Shown: positions 25,144-36,542 of the stretch, one piece after another
Layout of the letters: each line of letters opens with the position of its first letter
Numbering within the stretch: position 1 is the stretch's first letter
Assembly (NCBI GenBank): GCA_024699855.1
Contig: JAMPIQ010000002.1
Span: 16,244,001 to 16,308,000, forward strand
Length of the DNA: 64,000 bases
Origin: Aphelenchoides besseyi
Lineage: Eukaryota > Nematoda > Chromadorea > Rhabditida > Aphelenchoididae
Reading direction: 5' to 3'
Program-made: the position numbers and the translations under genes
Notes under the pieces: generated by a model
Databases searched by the model: none
Told to the model about the DNA's origin: nothing
What the model saw: only the letters and a program-made list of their open reading frames with translations

Positions 25144-25299
25144 GCAAGTTATGTCGGTGAATCACTTGGCTCGTGGGTCGATGAAGAACGCAGTGAATTG
25201 CGTTAATAAGCACGAATTACAGATATTACGAGTGCCTTGTTTTCGATTGCATATTGCGTCGTCGGGTTCTGCCCTTCGACATACGCAGCTCAGGGTGTT
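25144..25299 (+). rRNA. 5.8S ribosomal RNA
   Basis: Recognised from GTGAATCACTTGGCTCGTGG, TCGATGAAGAACGCAG, the GAATTACAGA motif and the TTCGA/CGCAGCTCAGGG 3' part. About 156 nt; ends are estimated to within some ten bases. Confidence 0.92.
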
Positions 25300-25609
25300 T
25301 TCATGGAAAGGGAAGCCAAATGCATTGTGTAATGGTTTTCGCCATCGAATCGTCGACTCTTCCCCACGGAATGCAGTTGACGTGTTCGCTTTGGTGGCGT
25401 ATTCTTCGGAGTAGGCCTGTGATTACGTTGTTAGTACTGTTCGAACGATGTCCATGTGCAAGGAACATGATTCGATTGGCTTTCGATCTGTACGGCTTTG
25501 AGTGACTTGATTCCACAATTGAGATGCTTGGCTGTTATTGAGAAGGTCTTTGCGAGTTGTTGTTCGGATGTCGGCAGTGCGATTGATGACACTGACCATT
25601 TGATTGGTT
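25300..25609 (+). other. internal transcribed spacer 2
   Basis: Spacer of about 310 nt between 5.8S and 28S. Confidence 0.8.
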
Positions 25610-25962
25610 GAAATCCACCTGAGTTGCGTATGACCACCTGCTGAACTTAAGCATATCAGTAAGCAGAGGAAAAGAAACTAACAAGGATTCCCCCAGTAAC
25701 TGCGAGTGAAAAGGGACTAGCCCAGCGCTTAAGACGCTCGTTCTGACGGACGAGTGTCGGTGTAGCGTTTGGAGAGCGAGCATCGTCGGCGTGTGTTTGG
25801 TCCAAGTTTCGCTGGAAAGCGGCTGCACAGATGGTTTCACACCAGTACGGCCGAACGGCGTCGACGAATTCGTTTCTCTGGGAGTCGGGTTGTTTGGAAA
25901 CGCAGCCCAAAGCGGGTGGTAAACTTCACCTAAGGCTAAATACGACCACGAGACCGATAGCA

Positions 25963-25995
<33 letters not shown>

Positions 25996-28098
25996 TTGAA
26001 AAGAGAGTGCAAGAGAACGTGAAACCGATATAATGGAAGCGAATGGAGCTGACGTATCTTGTGCGTATTCAATCCCGCGACACTGCAATCGCTTCGACGA
26101 CATTCCGCAAGGTTGTCTAGGAGTGTTGTTGTTGTGTTCGTTGGATGCATTTGCGTGCGGAGTGCGCCGAGTGGGTCGATGTCGCTGCCGGAAGGGCGTA
26201 TAGAGGACTCGGGTTTTCGGACTCGAGAATCCTGTGCGTTCGGATAGCAGGTGATGTTGGCTCGCTGTTGTGGAGTGCGGGTGAATTCGCGATGGGCGTC
26301 GGTTGTGAGTTGTGATTGCGGATGGCACATGTGTCTTCCGTTTCCGCGGCCTACGATCGGCGTTCGTTGCCCCGGCACTCGACTCGGTGTATAGTCGGTC
26401 ACCCATTCGACCCGTCTTGAAACACGGACCAAGGAGTTTAAGGTGTACGCGAGTCATTGAGCTGCGAAACTCAAAGGCGTAATGAAAGTGAGACATTGGA
26501 TGTCGACGATGTGAGCGTTGGGCGTTTCGACGTCCGGCGCGCAACATCGCCCCGTGACTAGGACTTGTTCTGTTGCGGAGGTTGAGCGTACGCTTTGAGA
26601 CCCGAAAGATGGTGAACTATGCCCGAACAGGATGAAGCCAGAGGAAACTCTGGTGGAAGTCCGAAGCGGTTCTGACGTGCAAATCGATCGTCTGATTTGG
26701 GTATAGGGGCGCAAGACTAATCGAACCATCTAGTAGCTGGTTCCTTCCGAAGTTTCCCTCAGGATAGCTGGTGCACAATCGAAGCAGATATACTCGGTAA
26801 AGCGAACGATTAGAGTCATTGGGATGTATTATTCTCAAACTATTCTCATACTCTAAATGGTTATGATGTCGGTGTTTCTCGATTTGAACACGCGACTTTG
26901 ATTGCATGTGCTCCAAGTGGGCCATTTTTGGTAAGCAGAACTGGCGATGTGGGATGAACCAAACGCCGAGTTAAGGTGCCAGACTCTCCGCTCATTAGAC
27001 CCCATAAAAGGTGTTGGTTGCTATAGACAGCAGGACGGTGGCCATGGAAGTCGGAAACCGCTAAGGAATGTGTAACAACCCACCTGCCGAAGCAACTAGC
27101 CCTGAAAATGGATGGCGCTGGAGCGGAGGACCTATACTCGGCCGTTGTTTGAGATGGTGCCCAATCTCTCAACGAGTAGGAAGGTTGTCGTGATGGCGTC
27201 GAAGGTGCGGAGCGTGAGCTCGACTGGAGCCGTCACGAGTGCAGATCTTGGTTGTAGTAGCAAATATTCAAGTGAGATCCTTGAAGACTGAAGTGGAGAA
27301 GGGTTCCGCGTGCACAGTGATTGTACGTGGGTTAATCGATCCTAAGGCACAGGCTAAGGCTGGTTTTGAAGTGGCGACGTTCAACTTCCACTTGTGGATT
27401 GCGTCGCGTGTGCCGAAAGGGAAGCGGGTTAATATTCCCGCATCGAGACGAGGAGATGTCGTCGCTTCGGCGTCGACGAGCGCGGCAACGCAAACGAACC
27501 TGTCGACGCTGCATGAGGCCCGGACCAGAGATCTCTTTTCTGGTTTAAACTCGCGTGACCATGGAATCGGTTCATCCGGAGATATGGTTGTTGGGGTTGT
27601 AGAGTGGCGCGGTTACGGCGCCATTCCGAGTGCTTCATGTGGTCCGTGAAAAGGCAGGGGAGGCTCGATGAATTTCTCGCTCGTTCGTACCAATATCCGC
27701 AGCAGGTCTCCAAGGTGAACAGCCTCTAGTTGATAGAATAATGTAGATAAGGGAAGTCGGCAAATTAGATTCGTAACTTTGGGAAAAGAATTGGCTCTAG
27801 AGCTCGGGTCTATCGGGTCGTTGCGTGAGGCCGTTGGAATGCGTCCGTGACTGCGTGGTCGCAAGACCGCGTGGGCTAGTGGCGTGGTCCGACGGTGGAA
27901 GGCTTCGGCTTCGCTCCCGACGGCTTCGCGGTTGTCGGCGAGTTGCGGTAGACGCTTAACGAGCGTATCTAGAACTGGTACGGACTCGGGGAATCCGACT
28001 GTCTAATTAAAACAGAGGAGACGGATGGTCTTCGAAAGACGTTGACCGTCTCTGATTTCTGCCCAGTGCTCTGAATGTTATATTAAGGAAATTTGATT

Positions 28099-28176
<78 letters not shown>

Positions 28177-28209
28177 CGAATGGATTAACGAGATTCCCAC
28201 TGTCCCTAA

Positions 28210-28249
<40 letters not shown>

Positions 28250-28256
28250 CAAAGAC

Positions 28257-28294
<38 letters not shown>

Positions 28295-28664
28295 TGACTT
28301 TGTGAAGAATCATGCATGGTGTAGCATAAGTGGGAGTGTTTCGGCACGCCAATGAAATACCACTACTTTCATCGTTTCCTTACTTATTCGGTTAGACGGG
28401 AAACGCACGCCTTCGCGGTGTGCTTGTGTTTGGTGTTAAGTTCGTGCGAACGGACGACCCGCGCCGAAGACAGTGTCAGGCGGGGAGTTTGACTGGGGCG
28501 GTACATCTATCAAACAGTAACGTAGGTGTCCTAAGGTAAGCTCAGTAAGGACGGAAACCTTACGTAGAGTAAAAGGACAAAAGCTTACTTGATCTTGATT
28601 TCCAGTACGAATACAGACCGCGCGAAAGCGTGGCCTATCGATCCTTTTGATTTGTAAAGTTTAC

Positions 28665-28711
<47 letters not shown>

Positions 28712-28734
28712 AGCCAAGCGTCCATAGCGACGTT

Positions 28735-28772
<38 letters not shown>

Positions 28773-28814
28773 CGTAGCAGAATGCGCAAAGCGTTGGATT
28801 GTTCACCCACTAAT

Positions 28815-28861
<47 letters not shown>

Positions 28862-29279
28862 TCCTACTGTCGAATTCGTTGTTGCAATAGTAATCCTGCT
28901 TAGTACGAGAGGAACAGCAGGTTCAGACAATTGGTTTATGCGCTCGTCCGATCGGACGCTGGTGCGACGCTACCATCTGGGGGATTACAACTGAATGCCT
29001 CTAAGTTGGAAGCCCGTCTAGTCAGGTTGACAATACTCTCGTGCCCCGGTGTCGGGCGGTACTCTTATGCGTTGCACTCGCGTGCGGCGTAGCTCAAACC
29101 CCATAGTTGACCTTGCCTCGTGGTTTAACTACCGCTTGGTTGTCGATTCCATACGACTTTGTGTGGTGTAATGTCGGGGTGCAAGATCGCTTGAATACGA
29201 CTTGACTACTGGTCAAGGGGTTGTAAGCAGCAGAGCAGTCTTTACACTGCGATCTGTTGAGACTACCCTTTGATCGGAT
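25610..29279 (+). rRNA. 28S (large subunit) ribosomal RNA
   Basis: Begins near the ACCACCTGCTGAACTTAAGC block and ends after GGTCAAGGGGTTGTAAGCAG and GATCTGTTGAGACTACCC, about 3670 nt. Core elements are present: GTAACTATGACTCTCTTAAG (peptidyl-transferase region), TACCACAGGGATAACTGGCT, and the sarcin-ricin loop AGTACGAGAGGAAC. No insertion element is seen at the usual R1/R2 position (TAGCCAAATGCC is uninterrupted). Divergent expansion segments lie around 25720-26650 and 27430-27960. Confidence 0.97.
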
Positions 29280-29520
29280 GAATCTGTTTTCGTCCATTTC
29301 ATTATTGTATCCGCTACATACAGACTTTAGTCCGATTGTTGACTTTCACGACGAGTCAGCAGTTGGACTAAAAACGAAGGTCCGGCTGTTGGCTTGTCTC
29401 TCAATGACGAGTCGCAGTTCGGACTTTTTTTATCACTCATTTCCCAATTATTGTATCTCGCACGTTTGAACTTGTGTTTTTGATCAACTCAATAAACACT
29501 CGTCGATTCACTTTAAGCAA
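29280..29520 (+). terminator. 28S 3' external spacer with two tandem hairpins
   Basis: Two hairpins follow 28S. The first (29327-29371) pairs TTTAGTCCGATTGTTGACT with AGTCAGCAGTTGGACTAAA; the second (29379-29425) pairs GGTCCGGCTGTTGGCTTGTC with GACGAGTCGCAGTTCGGAC; both use several G-U pairs, and the second is followed by a T7 run. By analogy with the yeast 3'ETS stem-loop cut by the RNase III Rnt1, they may mark 3' processing or termination; this role is inferred. Confidence 0.55.
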
Positions 29521-29717
29521 GTAGATCAGAAATTTCGCAAATGTTTTTGTTTTATGATTAATTTACGAGGTCTTGAATTGAGCATTTTCATTGTCTTGAT
29601 TTCATGGGAGTTAATGCCTAAAATCTCAGTTCCGTTCGGTTTCTTTGAGATCCCAGAATCGAATTTCATTTTCACAACTTTTAACAACAATTTATTTACT
29701 GAAAGCACAAGAAATTA

Positions 29718-30836
29718 TCATGGTTGAGAATCAAGTGGAACAGAGTGCTCAATAGGAGGCGGTGGTCTGAAATTCGTCGGAAGTTTGCTGAGAATGAAGT
29801 CGTAGGCGTCTGGTCGGGTATCACTTAAGCTCGTCAACTTGTTCCAAGCACCAGTGGATAGCAAGTATGGTTTGCTGAAAACACAACTTTAGATCGTTCA
29901 AGCCGGCTAACTTACTCGACTTCGAAGTGATGATAGTAAACGTAATGATCGCCTGCCATGAAAGTAATCAAGCTACATTCTCCCTCAGTTTACATAGCTT
30001 GAATATAACCATCCAGCATGATTCCAGTGTTTTTCCACTCCAATGTGTCCAAATTCAACGTGAAAAATTGACTTTTGTTAGTCGAATTTGAAACAGAAAT
30101 GAAAAATCGATTTCCAACACGACAACCACGCTTACAATGCTATAAATGTACAAATGAAAATATGCAAAACAAAAAATCTTACAAAGAAATCGATAGTTTT
30201 CCAGTTGATCGTTGGACATGTGGACAGCGCCCCAGTTCCAAATGACTTCTTGACCAACTCAACAGATGATATTGTTGTTTGACCTTCATCATGTCCAAGT
30301 TTGAGTTCTACACTGTACGCAAATTGTCCATCGACTGTCGCAAATGATCTACTTGACAACATATCCAGTTGTGTAGCTTGAAGTTGCTTTTGACCATCCA
30401 CTTTAACATCGATCAACATCCTTTCGAAATCCGTATAGAATTTTAGGATCAGGTCATCCTCCAAATTGGCTGGAAAAGATTTTGGGCAGAAACGTGCGCG
30501 GTCGAAGCCATCAAAACCATTCAAAATCCTGATTGACCGCCCAATAACAGCAGTTGACTGTTCGAAGTTTTTGACTCCAGTTCCCACATAATAGTCAGAA
30601 AACCACTTTTAAACAGGACTAGCGATGTCTCCAAGTCAAAAGCACAATAATTTAGCAAATCGAAAAGATCTTTCAACGGTTTTCCATCAATTGTTGCTAA
30701 TGAAAAATCGAAGTTGAGTCTTCTAAATAGCAAAGAAACCATAGTGGAAAATGGCATTTGTAACTTACTTTTGTTTCAGGTAGATCACATCGATCACTTC
30801 AACAGACGAGTAGTTAGTGATGAAAAAACCGTCCAT
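29718..30836 (-). pseudogene. unrecognised probably extracellular protein gene with one in-frame stop
   Basis: Five exons on the minus strand (30836-30769, 30722-30588, 30528-30183, 30139-29916, 29874-29718) join with correct phases to 310 codons, ending in PPPPIEHSVPLDSQP. One TAA (29992-29990) interrupts the fourth exon after GIMLDGYIQAM; the frame continues sensibly (SLITFMAGDHYVYYHHFEV) to a perfect donor. No splice alternative removes it: the only flanking GT...AG pairs give about 21 or 38 nt and the wrong frame. Conserved-looking cysteines (FCPKS, STCPTINW, HCKRGCRVG) suggest an extracellular protein. The first codon is uncertain: I used ATG 30836, but an earlier signal-peptide exon is likely. 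Either a young pseudogene, stop readthrough, or a sequencing error. Confidence 0.55.
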
Positions 30837-32294
30837 CAAAGGAATAATTCGTAAATGGATAAGAATCGCGATCTTCTATTTTGCGTTTGAAAATGAAACA
30901 ACCGGTTGTTGCTGTCGTGCTCTGAAACCGACTATAAAACACAAGCAACGTTCCGGAAAACTCTAAATTTTTTAGTGAAAAGGTCGAGTAATTGTCTTGT
31001 CAAAGCTCGCACGTGTTGAACAACTGATCAAGACAATCTCCATCATTAAGTAAATGAAAGCTAGAACCACAGTTTTGCTCTTTGTTTGCCAACGGCAACT
31101 CGTGTTGTGTTATTTGACAGAAAGGGAAATTTATACAGTCTGTCAACACTGATATTCTTTTACACCTTTACACCCGGCGCCGCACTTACCGTATTTTTCC
31201 TATTCATCCCAATTTCTAGTAGAAGCACCCTTCCTAATTAGCCTCGCCTTTTTGTCACCTCCGAAAAATAGGCTCCCTTGGGGCATTAATAGGAAAAATG
31301 CGGTATTCGGAAAAGCTCAATAGTTCAGAGATCAGATCTGTGAGATTGAAGACGACAAAAAGTAGGTAAAATCACGACCGGTCGTCCGATCACAGGGAAG
31401 GAAAGGCAAACTGAACATCCAAAAACCGAGGTATCAGCGTCGTTTATTCGATCCACGTTCTGTCTTTTTTCCCAAGTCACAAACCCAAGCCCCAATTGCT
31501 CCGTGCATTCGACTCGAACTTGTCAAATTGCAGTTTTCAATTTCAACCGTGAGATATTAGATGGGAACAAAAATAGGACTTATGAAACTTCTTACCTTTG
31601 CATTCACATCGTTTACATGAGGTCCATCTTTGTCCAATCGACGACGTTTACACGCACTTGGCTCATCGGACTCATCCAACGATTCTTTTCCGACCTAAAA
31701 AACGGTATTTCTCATGTTTAAACGATCAACTTACGTTTTCATTAACATCCTTTTTCGAAGACATAGCACAAAATAACTTGCTGACGTGTAAACCTGAAAC
31801 TTGAATTTATAAACCTTTATTCAATATACGAAGAAAGCACGATATCGTAAGAAAAAGAAAACAAAGCGGTGGGCGCCGGAGCGTTCGCAAGCGGACTGAG
31901 TTAAAAAAGGGTAAGCCACTGATTGCCCGTGGATGTCCGATTTATGCGCGTTCTCTTTCTTTTGGATTTTTAGCGCGTTTATAGAAAGGGACGCGACAAC
32001 TTCACACTTGCAGATCTGTCAGCAACGGCTTTCGAAGAGACAACAAAAGCAATCAGCGGATATCGACTTCCAACAAGTGAACTCAATTTTCGTTGTGACG
32101 ATGTTGATCTCAACTATCAAGTGCTAGCAATCATGGCATCGATTCTGTTTCCAGTCAACTTCAGCTCAGTGAATCAAAAACACGAGTACTCACTTGTATT
32201 CTTTTTCAAACACTCACTTACAGAAAATTCTTAAAAGCCGGATAAAAGTTTATTCACACACCAGGTAAGAACAACATAAGAGGATGAGTGGAGA
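30837..32294. other. no supported gene; contains a MITE-like element
   Basis: Apart from the inverted-repeat element at 31187-31305, only short unsupported open frames were seen. 5' exons of the minus-strand gene ending at 29718 may lie in its first 250 bases. Confidence 0.4.
31187..31305. mobile_element. MITE-like element with terminal inverted repeats
   Basis: TACCGTATTTTTCCTATT at the left end pairs with AATAGGAAAAATGCGGTA at the right end (one mismatch in 18). The element is 119 bp including TA on both sides, which would be the TA target duplication of Tc1/mariner/pogo-type transposons. There is no coding capacity; a non-autonomous copy is the natural reading. Confidence 0.6.
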
Positions 32295-32807
32295 TTAGAT
32301 GCCGGAACGAGTGTCGTCAGTGGCTGGCTCTTCGATCGTTGCTTTGGTTGTGACATCAGTTTTTGCACGAGTCTTGGTTGTTTGGATGGTCTTTGCTTGC
32401 GGCGTAGTTGCTTGAGGAGTTATAGCGCGAGATGAGTATTCACGAGCAGTCGCCGTTTTGAGTAGGTCCGAGTTTGAGCGACTTGGATTGGACTTGTGGA
32501 GTAGTCGCATCCAAAGGTGACGAACGAGCTCTAGAAACAAGTTTGTTGATCATGAAAATAAATGAGACAAGCTACATTTCCGCATCCGAAGCATACAACT
32601 AACTGTTTGCCTTCTCCGCCATTGGAGTTTTCTTTTTGGTCAATGGTGCAACGACGACTTCCGCGAGGGGCTTCTCGTTCTTCGCCGGAGTTTCTCGTTT
32701 CTGGAAAGAAGGTCATTTGAGGTTAAAGAAGTTGGCAACTCACTTTCGACTTCTTATGCTACTTGTACCATGCAAATCCAGCAAGTGAGAAGATCAGTAA
32801 GATGATC
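32295..32807 (-). pseudogene. 3' part of a membrane-protein gene with one in-frame stop
   Basis: Three exons on the minus strand (32807-32744, 32700-32604, 32530-32295) join in phase. The first encodes a hydrophobic segment (IILLIFSLAGFAWY) followed by an in-frame TAG (32761-32759) and then HKKSK; the second a Lys-rich stretch (KRETPAKNEKPLAEVVVAPL); the third a Thr/Lys-rich tail ending TDDTRSGI. The layout (membrane segment then basic tail) and the upstream reading SNGIPVKVG resemble the gene at 15530 (IGNGFQVKVK). Upstream exons could not be defined. It is a diverged relative that is either broken by the TAG or spliced in a way I do not see. Confidence 0.45.
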
Positions 32808-33464
32808 CTGAAAAATAATAAAGAGCAGATGATCGGACTTGAACACAAAGTCCCACTTTAACCGGAATACCGTTGGAAATTGATTGTCGGGCTTTGATGT
32901 CTGTTAGTGGGAAATCTTGTCGAATGCATTTTTAGCTCGTTTGTTTCACTAACTGAGAAGACTAGAATGTTGATGCGATTTACAGGTATAGAGATCAATT
33001 TCAAACTGTTTTATATTTCAAGTTCTGAACTCAATTTAATGGAATCACTGAGTATGTTTATTAGTAAGAGCTTGATGTTCAGTTCCCTCTTTCGGCAGAC
33101 TAAGCACTTGTCGCTTTGATAAAACTTGTTAATAAGAATGAACATCATTTTCTTCCGACTCTTTCTATATTAAGATTCTTGGAAATCTCTTGATGTCCAC
33201 AACGCTAAACTAATTACCACATTGATCGTTATCAGACAAATTGGATAAGTTTGATATCACCTGGACGACATTTAAATCTCTCAATCTCGTGATCACTTGA
33301 ACAAATGACGTATCTTATAATTTTTTAGTGAATCGCTAATTAAACTAAATTTATGCAAAAGGTGATGTCAGTTGGAAATCGAACTGAAAGCTCATTCAAT
33401 TGCTGCATCCGCAGAAACGAACCGTTGCTTTCTCTTTACTTCCATTTGCTCTTTGCTTCTGATC
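32808..33464. other. no supported gene
   Basis: Divergent interval between the minus-strand membrane-protein remnant and the SH2-kinase gene; AT-rich from 32900 on. Presumably holds the kinase promoter. Confidence 0.4.
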
Positions 33465-35375
33465 ATGGCTCCGTGAGTTTCCGGTCCCCGTCTCTCTTAC
33501 CATGCTTTCATTTCAGGAAACGAAAGCGCTTAGGCAAGAAAGCGTCGAAGGAAGAATTGACGATCGACGCGACGCAAAAACGTGGCCCTGAAAAGGACAA
33601 GAAAGAGGATGCAACTCAACGTCGCAAGAAGAAGTCGAAGAACAAGGATGGAGCAACCAAAGAAGACTCTCCGGCTCCAGAAGTCGATCCGAAAACTCAT
33701 GGTGGAAAGAAGAAAAAGAAAGGTGGAGACAAGACGCTGGAAACAACCGAGTGAGTTGATTGGATTGATGAAAATGAAATATTCATCTTCAGTGGTGATA
33801 ACAAAACCGATCAGAAGACTGAGGCACAAGCGTTGGAAACAACTCGACCGGGTTCTGATCAGACCACTACTCCGACTACATCAACTCCCCATTCCAAGGC
33901 ACAATCCATCAATAACTCGCACAACGAAGACAAGTGTTTGGGAACCATGGGTGGAAAATTGTTGTCGGCCGACGACGAAAAGGAACTGCAACGTCAACTC
34001 ACGAACAATCCGTGGTACCATGGACTCATGCCGCGCGACGAAATAGAGGATTTGCTCAAGGTTGATGGTCAGTTTTTGGTCCGAAAAACAGATGTCGCCG
34101 GAAAGCCGCGATATGCGGTCTCAGTGATGAACGGCGGTCGTATTCGTCACATTCTTCTTAACTTTCATTCCGGACTCTGGTGGCTGAAGGAACTGAAGAA
34201 AAACAATCTCATCTCATTGATTAGGGAGCACGTCGACACGAAAACTCCCGTTCAAACTGACGGTGAGACGAGAGGAATTCAAAGCAACTAGTCATTTTTG
34301 CAGGAACTCTCCTCATTAAACCGGTCCCACGTCCTGATTATTGGTATGTTCATTGCTTTTGAAAACAAACTGTTTTTTAGCATTCTGCACGATCACGTTG
34401 AGATTGGCCGGAAACTCGGTGGAGGCGCATTCGGCGATGTACACATCGGCAAATGGAAGAAGAATGACAAGGAATCGATTGACGTGGCCGTGAAAAAAAT
34501 GAAGTCGGCCGTGAAAAAGAAGCAGCGAAGCGAGTTTGTCAAAGAGGCCAAACTGATGCGTCGTTTTTCTCACAAGAACATTGTCCAAGTCGTTGGAGTT
34601 GCTGCTCAGGTTGGTTTTGATTCGAAAATGTCAGGACTAGTGTTTTGTAGGAAGAGCCGATTCTCATTCTTTTGGAGTTGGCCTCTGGTGGAGCGCTCAA
34701 ATCGAAATTGCACGATCATCCTGACACGCCAAAAGAGAAGGTAAATTCGCGGAATTGAATTAAAAATCTACTCATTTAGCTGCTTTCTTACGCTACTGAT
34801 GCATGTCGTGGAATGTGCTATCTGGCCGGTCGCAAGATAATTCACCGTGATCTTGCTGCTCGCAACTGCTTAATCGGAGACAAGGACGAGGTGAAGATTT
34901 CGGATTTCGGACTTTCAGTTGCGGACAAGAGCGTTCTTAAGTTGGAAAAATTGAACAAGATGCCAATTCGGTGTCGACAGTTTCTTTTCGTCTTACATTT
35001 TTGATTTCAGTTGGCTTGCACCGGAAGTTCTTCGTAAAGGCGAATTTTCAACTAAATCCGACGTCTGGGCGTATGGAGTGCTCGTTTGGGAGATCTTTTC
35101 GCACTGCAAATCAGACCCATTTCCTGGCGATTCGAACATGGAAGCTCGCAAAAAGGTTGCGGTTTGAGATCATGATTTCAATCTTCTTGTTTCAGATCTT
35201 GTCTGGTGAACAGCCCATGAAAGCTCCAGAAGGATCGCCGGATTTGATCAAGAAGGTTATGGATCTCTGTTTCACTCAGGATCCATCAGAACGTCCGATC
35301 TTCGAAGCAATCTTCAAAGAACTCGCACCCAAAGAGACTCCGCCACAACCGACTCCAAATTTCGACACCTACTGA
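33465..35375 (+). CDS. SH2-domain non-receptor tyrosine kinase (Fer/Fps-like, nematode type)
   Basis: Nine exons (33465-33472, 33517-33750, 33793-34262, 34304-34343, 34381-34609, 34651-34740, 34780-34970, 35011-35155, 35196-35375) give 528 residues; the first coding exon is only 8 nt (Met-Ala-Pro). Residues 1-140 are a highly charged Lys-rich tail that replaces the F-BAR domain of Fer/Fps. SH2 domain about 160-245: [35 protein letters not shown]. Kinase about 265-515: P-loop GGGAFG, VAVKKMK lysine, catalytic [13 protein letters not shown] and PIRWLAPE, so it should be active. Compact SH2+kinase proteins of this kind are expanded in C. elegans (the FRK-1/Fer-like group; many germline or sperm expressed). 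The polyadenylation signal CAATAAA is at about 35401. The basic tail could target membrane or nucleus. Confidence 0.9.
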
Positions 35376-35491
35376 ATCCTCTGTTTCTTTGCTTTTCTGT
35401 CCAATAAACACTCCGACATTTCATTGAATAGCTCGAGATGATTGACAAAACATAAGTTCAAGTTTCACAAAGATCAACAACAATATGCTTA

Positions 35492-35989
35492 CTAAGGGGG
35501 AAAAGTGAGTCCCGTCAGAAGACAATACAAGCACTCTTCGAGTTTATGCGAAGATTCGCAGACGAGAACCGTCCGCACGCTGCCATCAAAGATTTCGATT
35601 TCATCGCGTCGAGTGCCGAAGAACCTCAAGGGCGATGATCTGAATGCGCTCCCGAAAATTCGTGTGAATCGAAAAAGTGGTCTTCGACGTTTCTTTTCCG
35701 AACGATAGCGGTCGCTGAAAAGTTTGCACTCTTGTCGAAGGGCGTTAGCATCATGGAACTCTTTGAATTTGCATATATGAATTTGGGTTATAGTTCCACC
35801 GTTGCGATCAATCATCGTAAGAATGACGGCGTTTAATGTCTTTGCCCTCAATGTCCGCGATCTTCGGCGTCGGAAGCGATTGTCAAAGCGATGTGTCAAC
35901 TTCGGAAATGGCGAATCGGAAACGGTTGACGAGCTTTTAAGATGACGACGAAGCGGATTGATTGTCGCAACGTTTAAGCGAAATGCCAT
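35492..35989 (-). CDS. hypothetical single-exon protein, Arg-rich
   Basis: An uninterrupted frame of 165 codons from ATG 35989 to the stop at 35492, ending 117 bases from the convergent kinase gene. It is basic (RFRRRRSRTLR; RSEKKRRRPLFRF) with no clear signal peptide or domain. Codon choice and length make it a possible small gene, but nothing confirms it. On the + strand the same region has a competing reading starting at ATG 35983. Confidence 0.3.
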   Translation of the reverse strand: MAFRLNVATINPLRRHLKSSSTVSDSPFPKLTHRFDNRFRRRRSRTLRAKTLNAVILTMIDRNGGTITQIHICKFKEFHDANALRQECKLFSDRYRSEKKRRRPLFRFTRIFGSAFRSSPLRFFGTRRDEIEIFDGSVRTVLVCESSHKLEECLYCLLTGLTFPP

Positions 35990-36542
35990 CGACCTCAAAA
36001 AACCGTTTCGTATTCGACCGACTCAGCGGATCAGTGGGTTTGCAAGTTTTCTTTTTGTTACATTTCACTTGTTCGAAGGTTAGTCGGAGGAAAAGTGAAA
36101 CCAATTCTTTGACGTTAGATTTTGATCTGCCAATTAATATTTAGTGGTGCGAATTACACGGATCTTCTGAACGCAATAAACTTCGCAGACAAGTCGGAAG
36201 ACTTGAAAAACACTTTCGACGACGGAAACGTGTCGTTGGGCGCCGGTTTGTTTCGATTGCGGTACGTGACACGCGCTTCACGTCTTAATCCCAAACGGCA
36301 CCGGAATCCAACGCGACTTCGCGCGCCAACACCCTGCAAATCCGGTTGTTGGGCGGGAAGTTGATGTTCTCCATTTTGTCTTATTAGTTTCGGCGTATGT
36401 TCCTCAGTTTCGGGTTATTAACGTTGATTGAGTCCGACGATTCGGTGATCTTAAGCTCTTAATTCGCTTTCATGACCTTTTAACAGTCGACTAATTTGCG
36501 TGAACAGAACGTAACATTGTGAATTGTAAGTTGTTTTCAGAA

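Noticed and set aside
22260..29300. Many open frames of 60-200 codons on both strands across the rDNA
   Set aside because: They are chance frames in structured, moderately GC-rich ribosomal RNA and its spacers.
30583..30840. Alternative splicing to bypass the TAA at 29990
   Set aside because: Every GT...AG pair around the stop is too short or changes the downstream frame.
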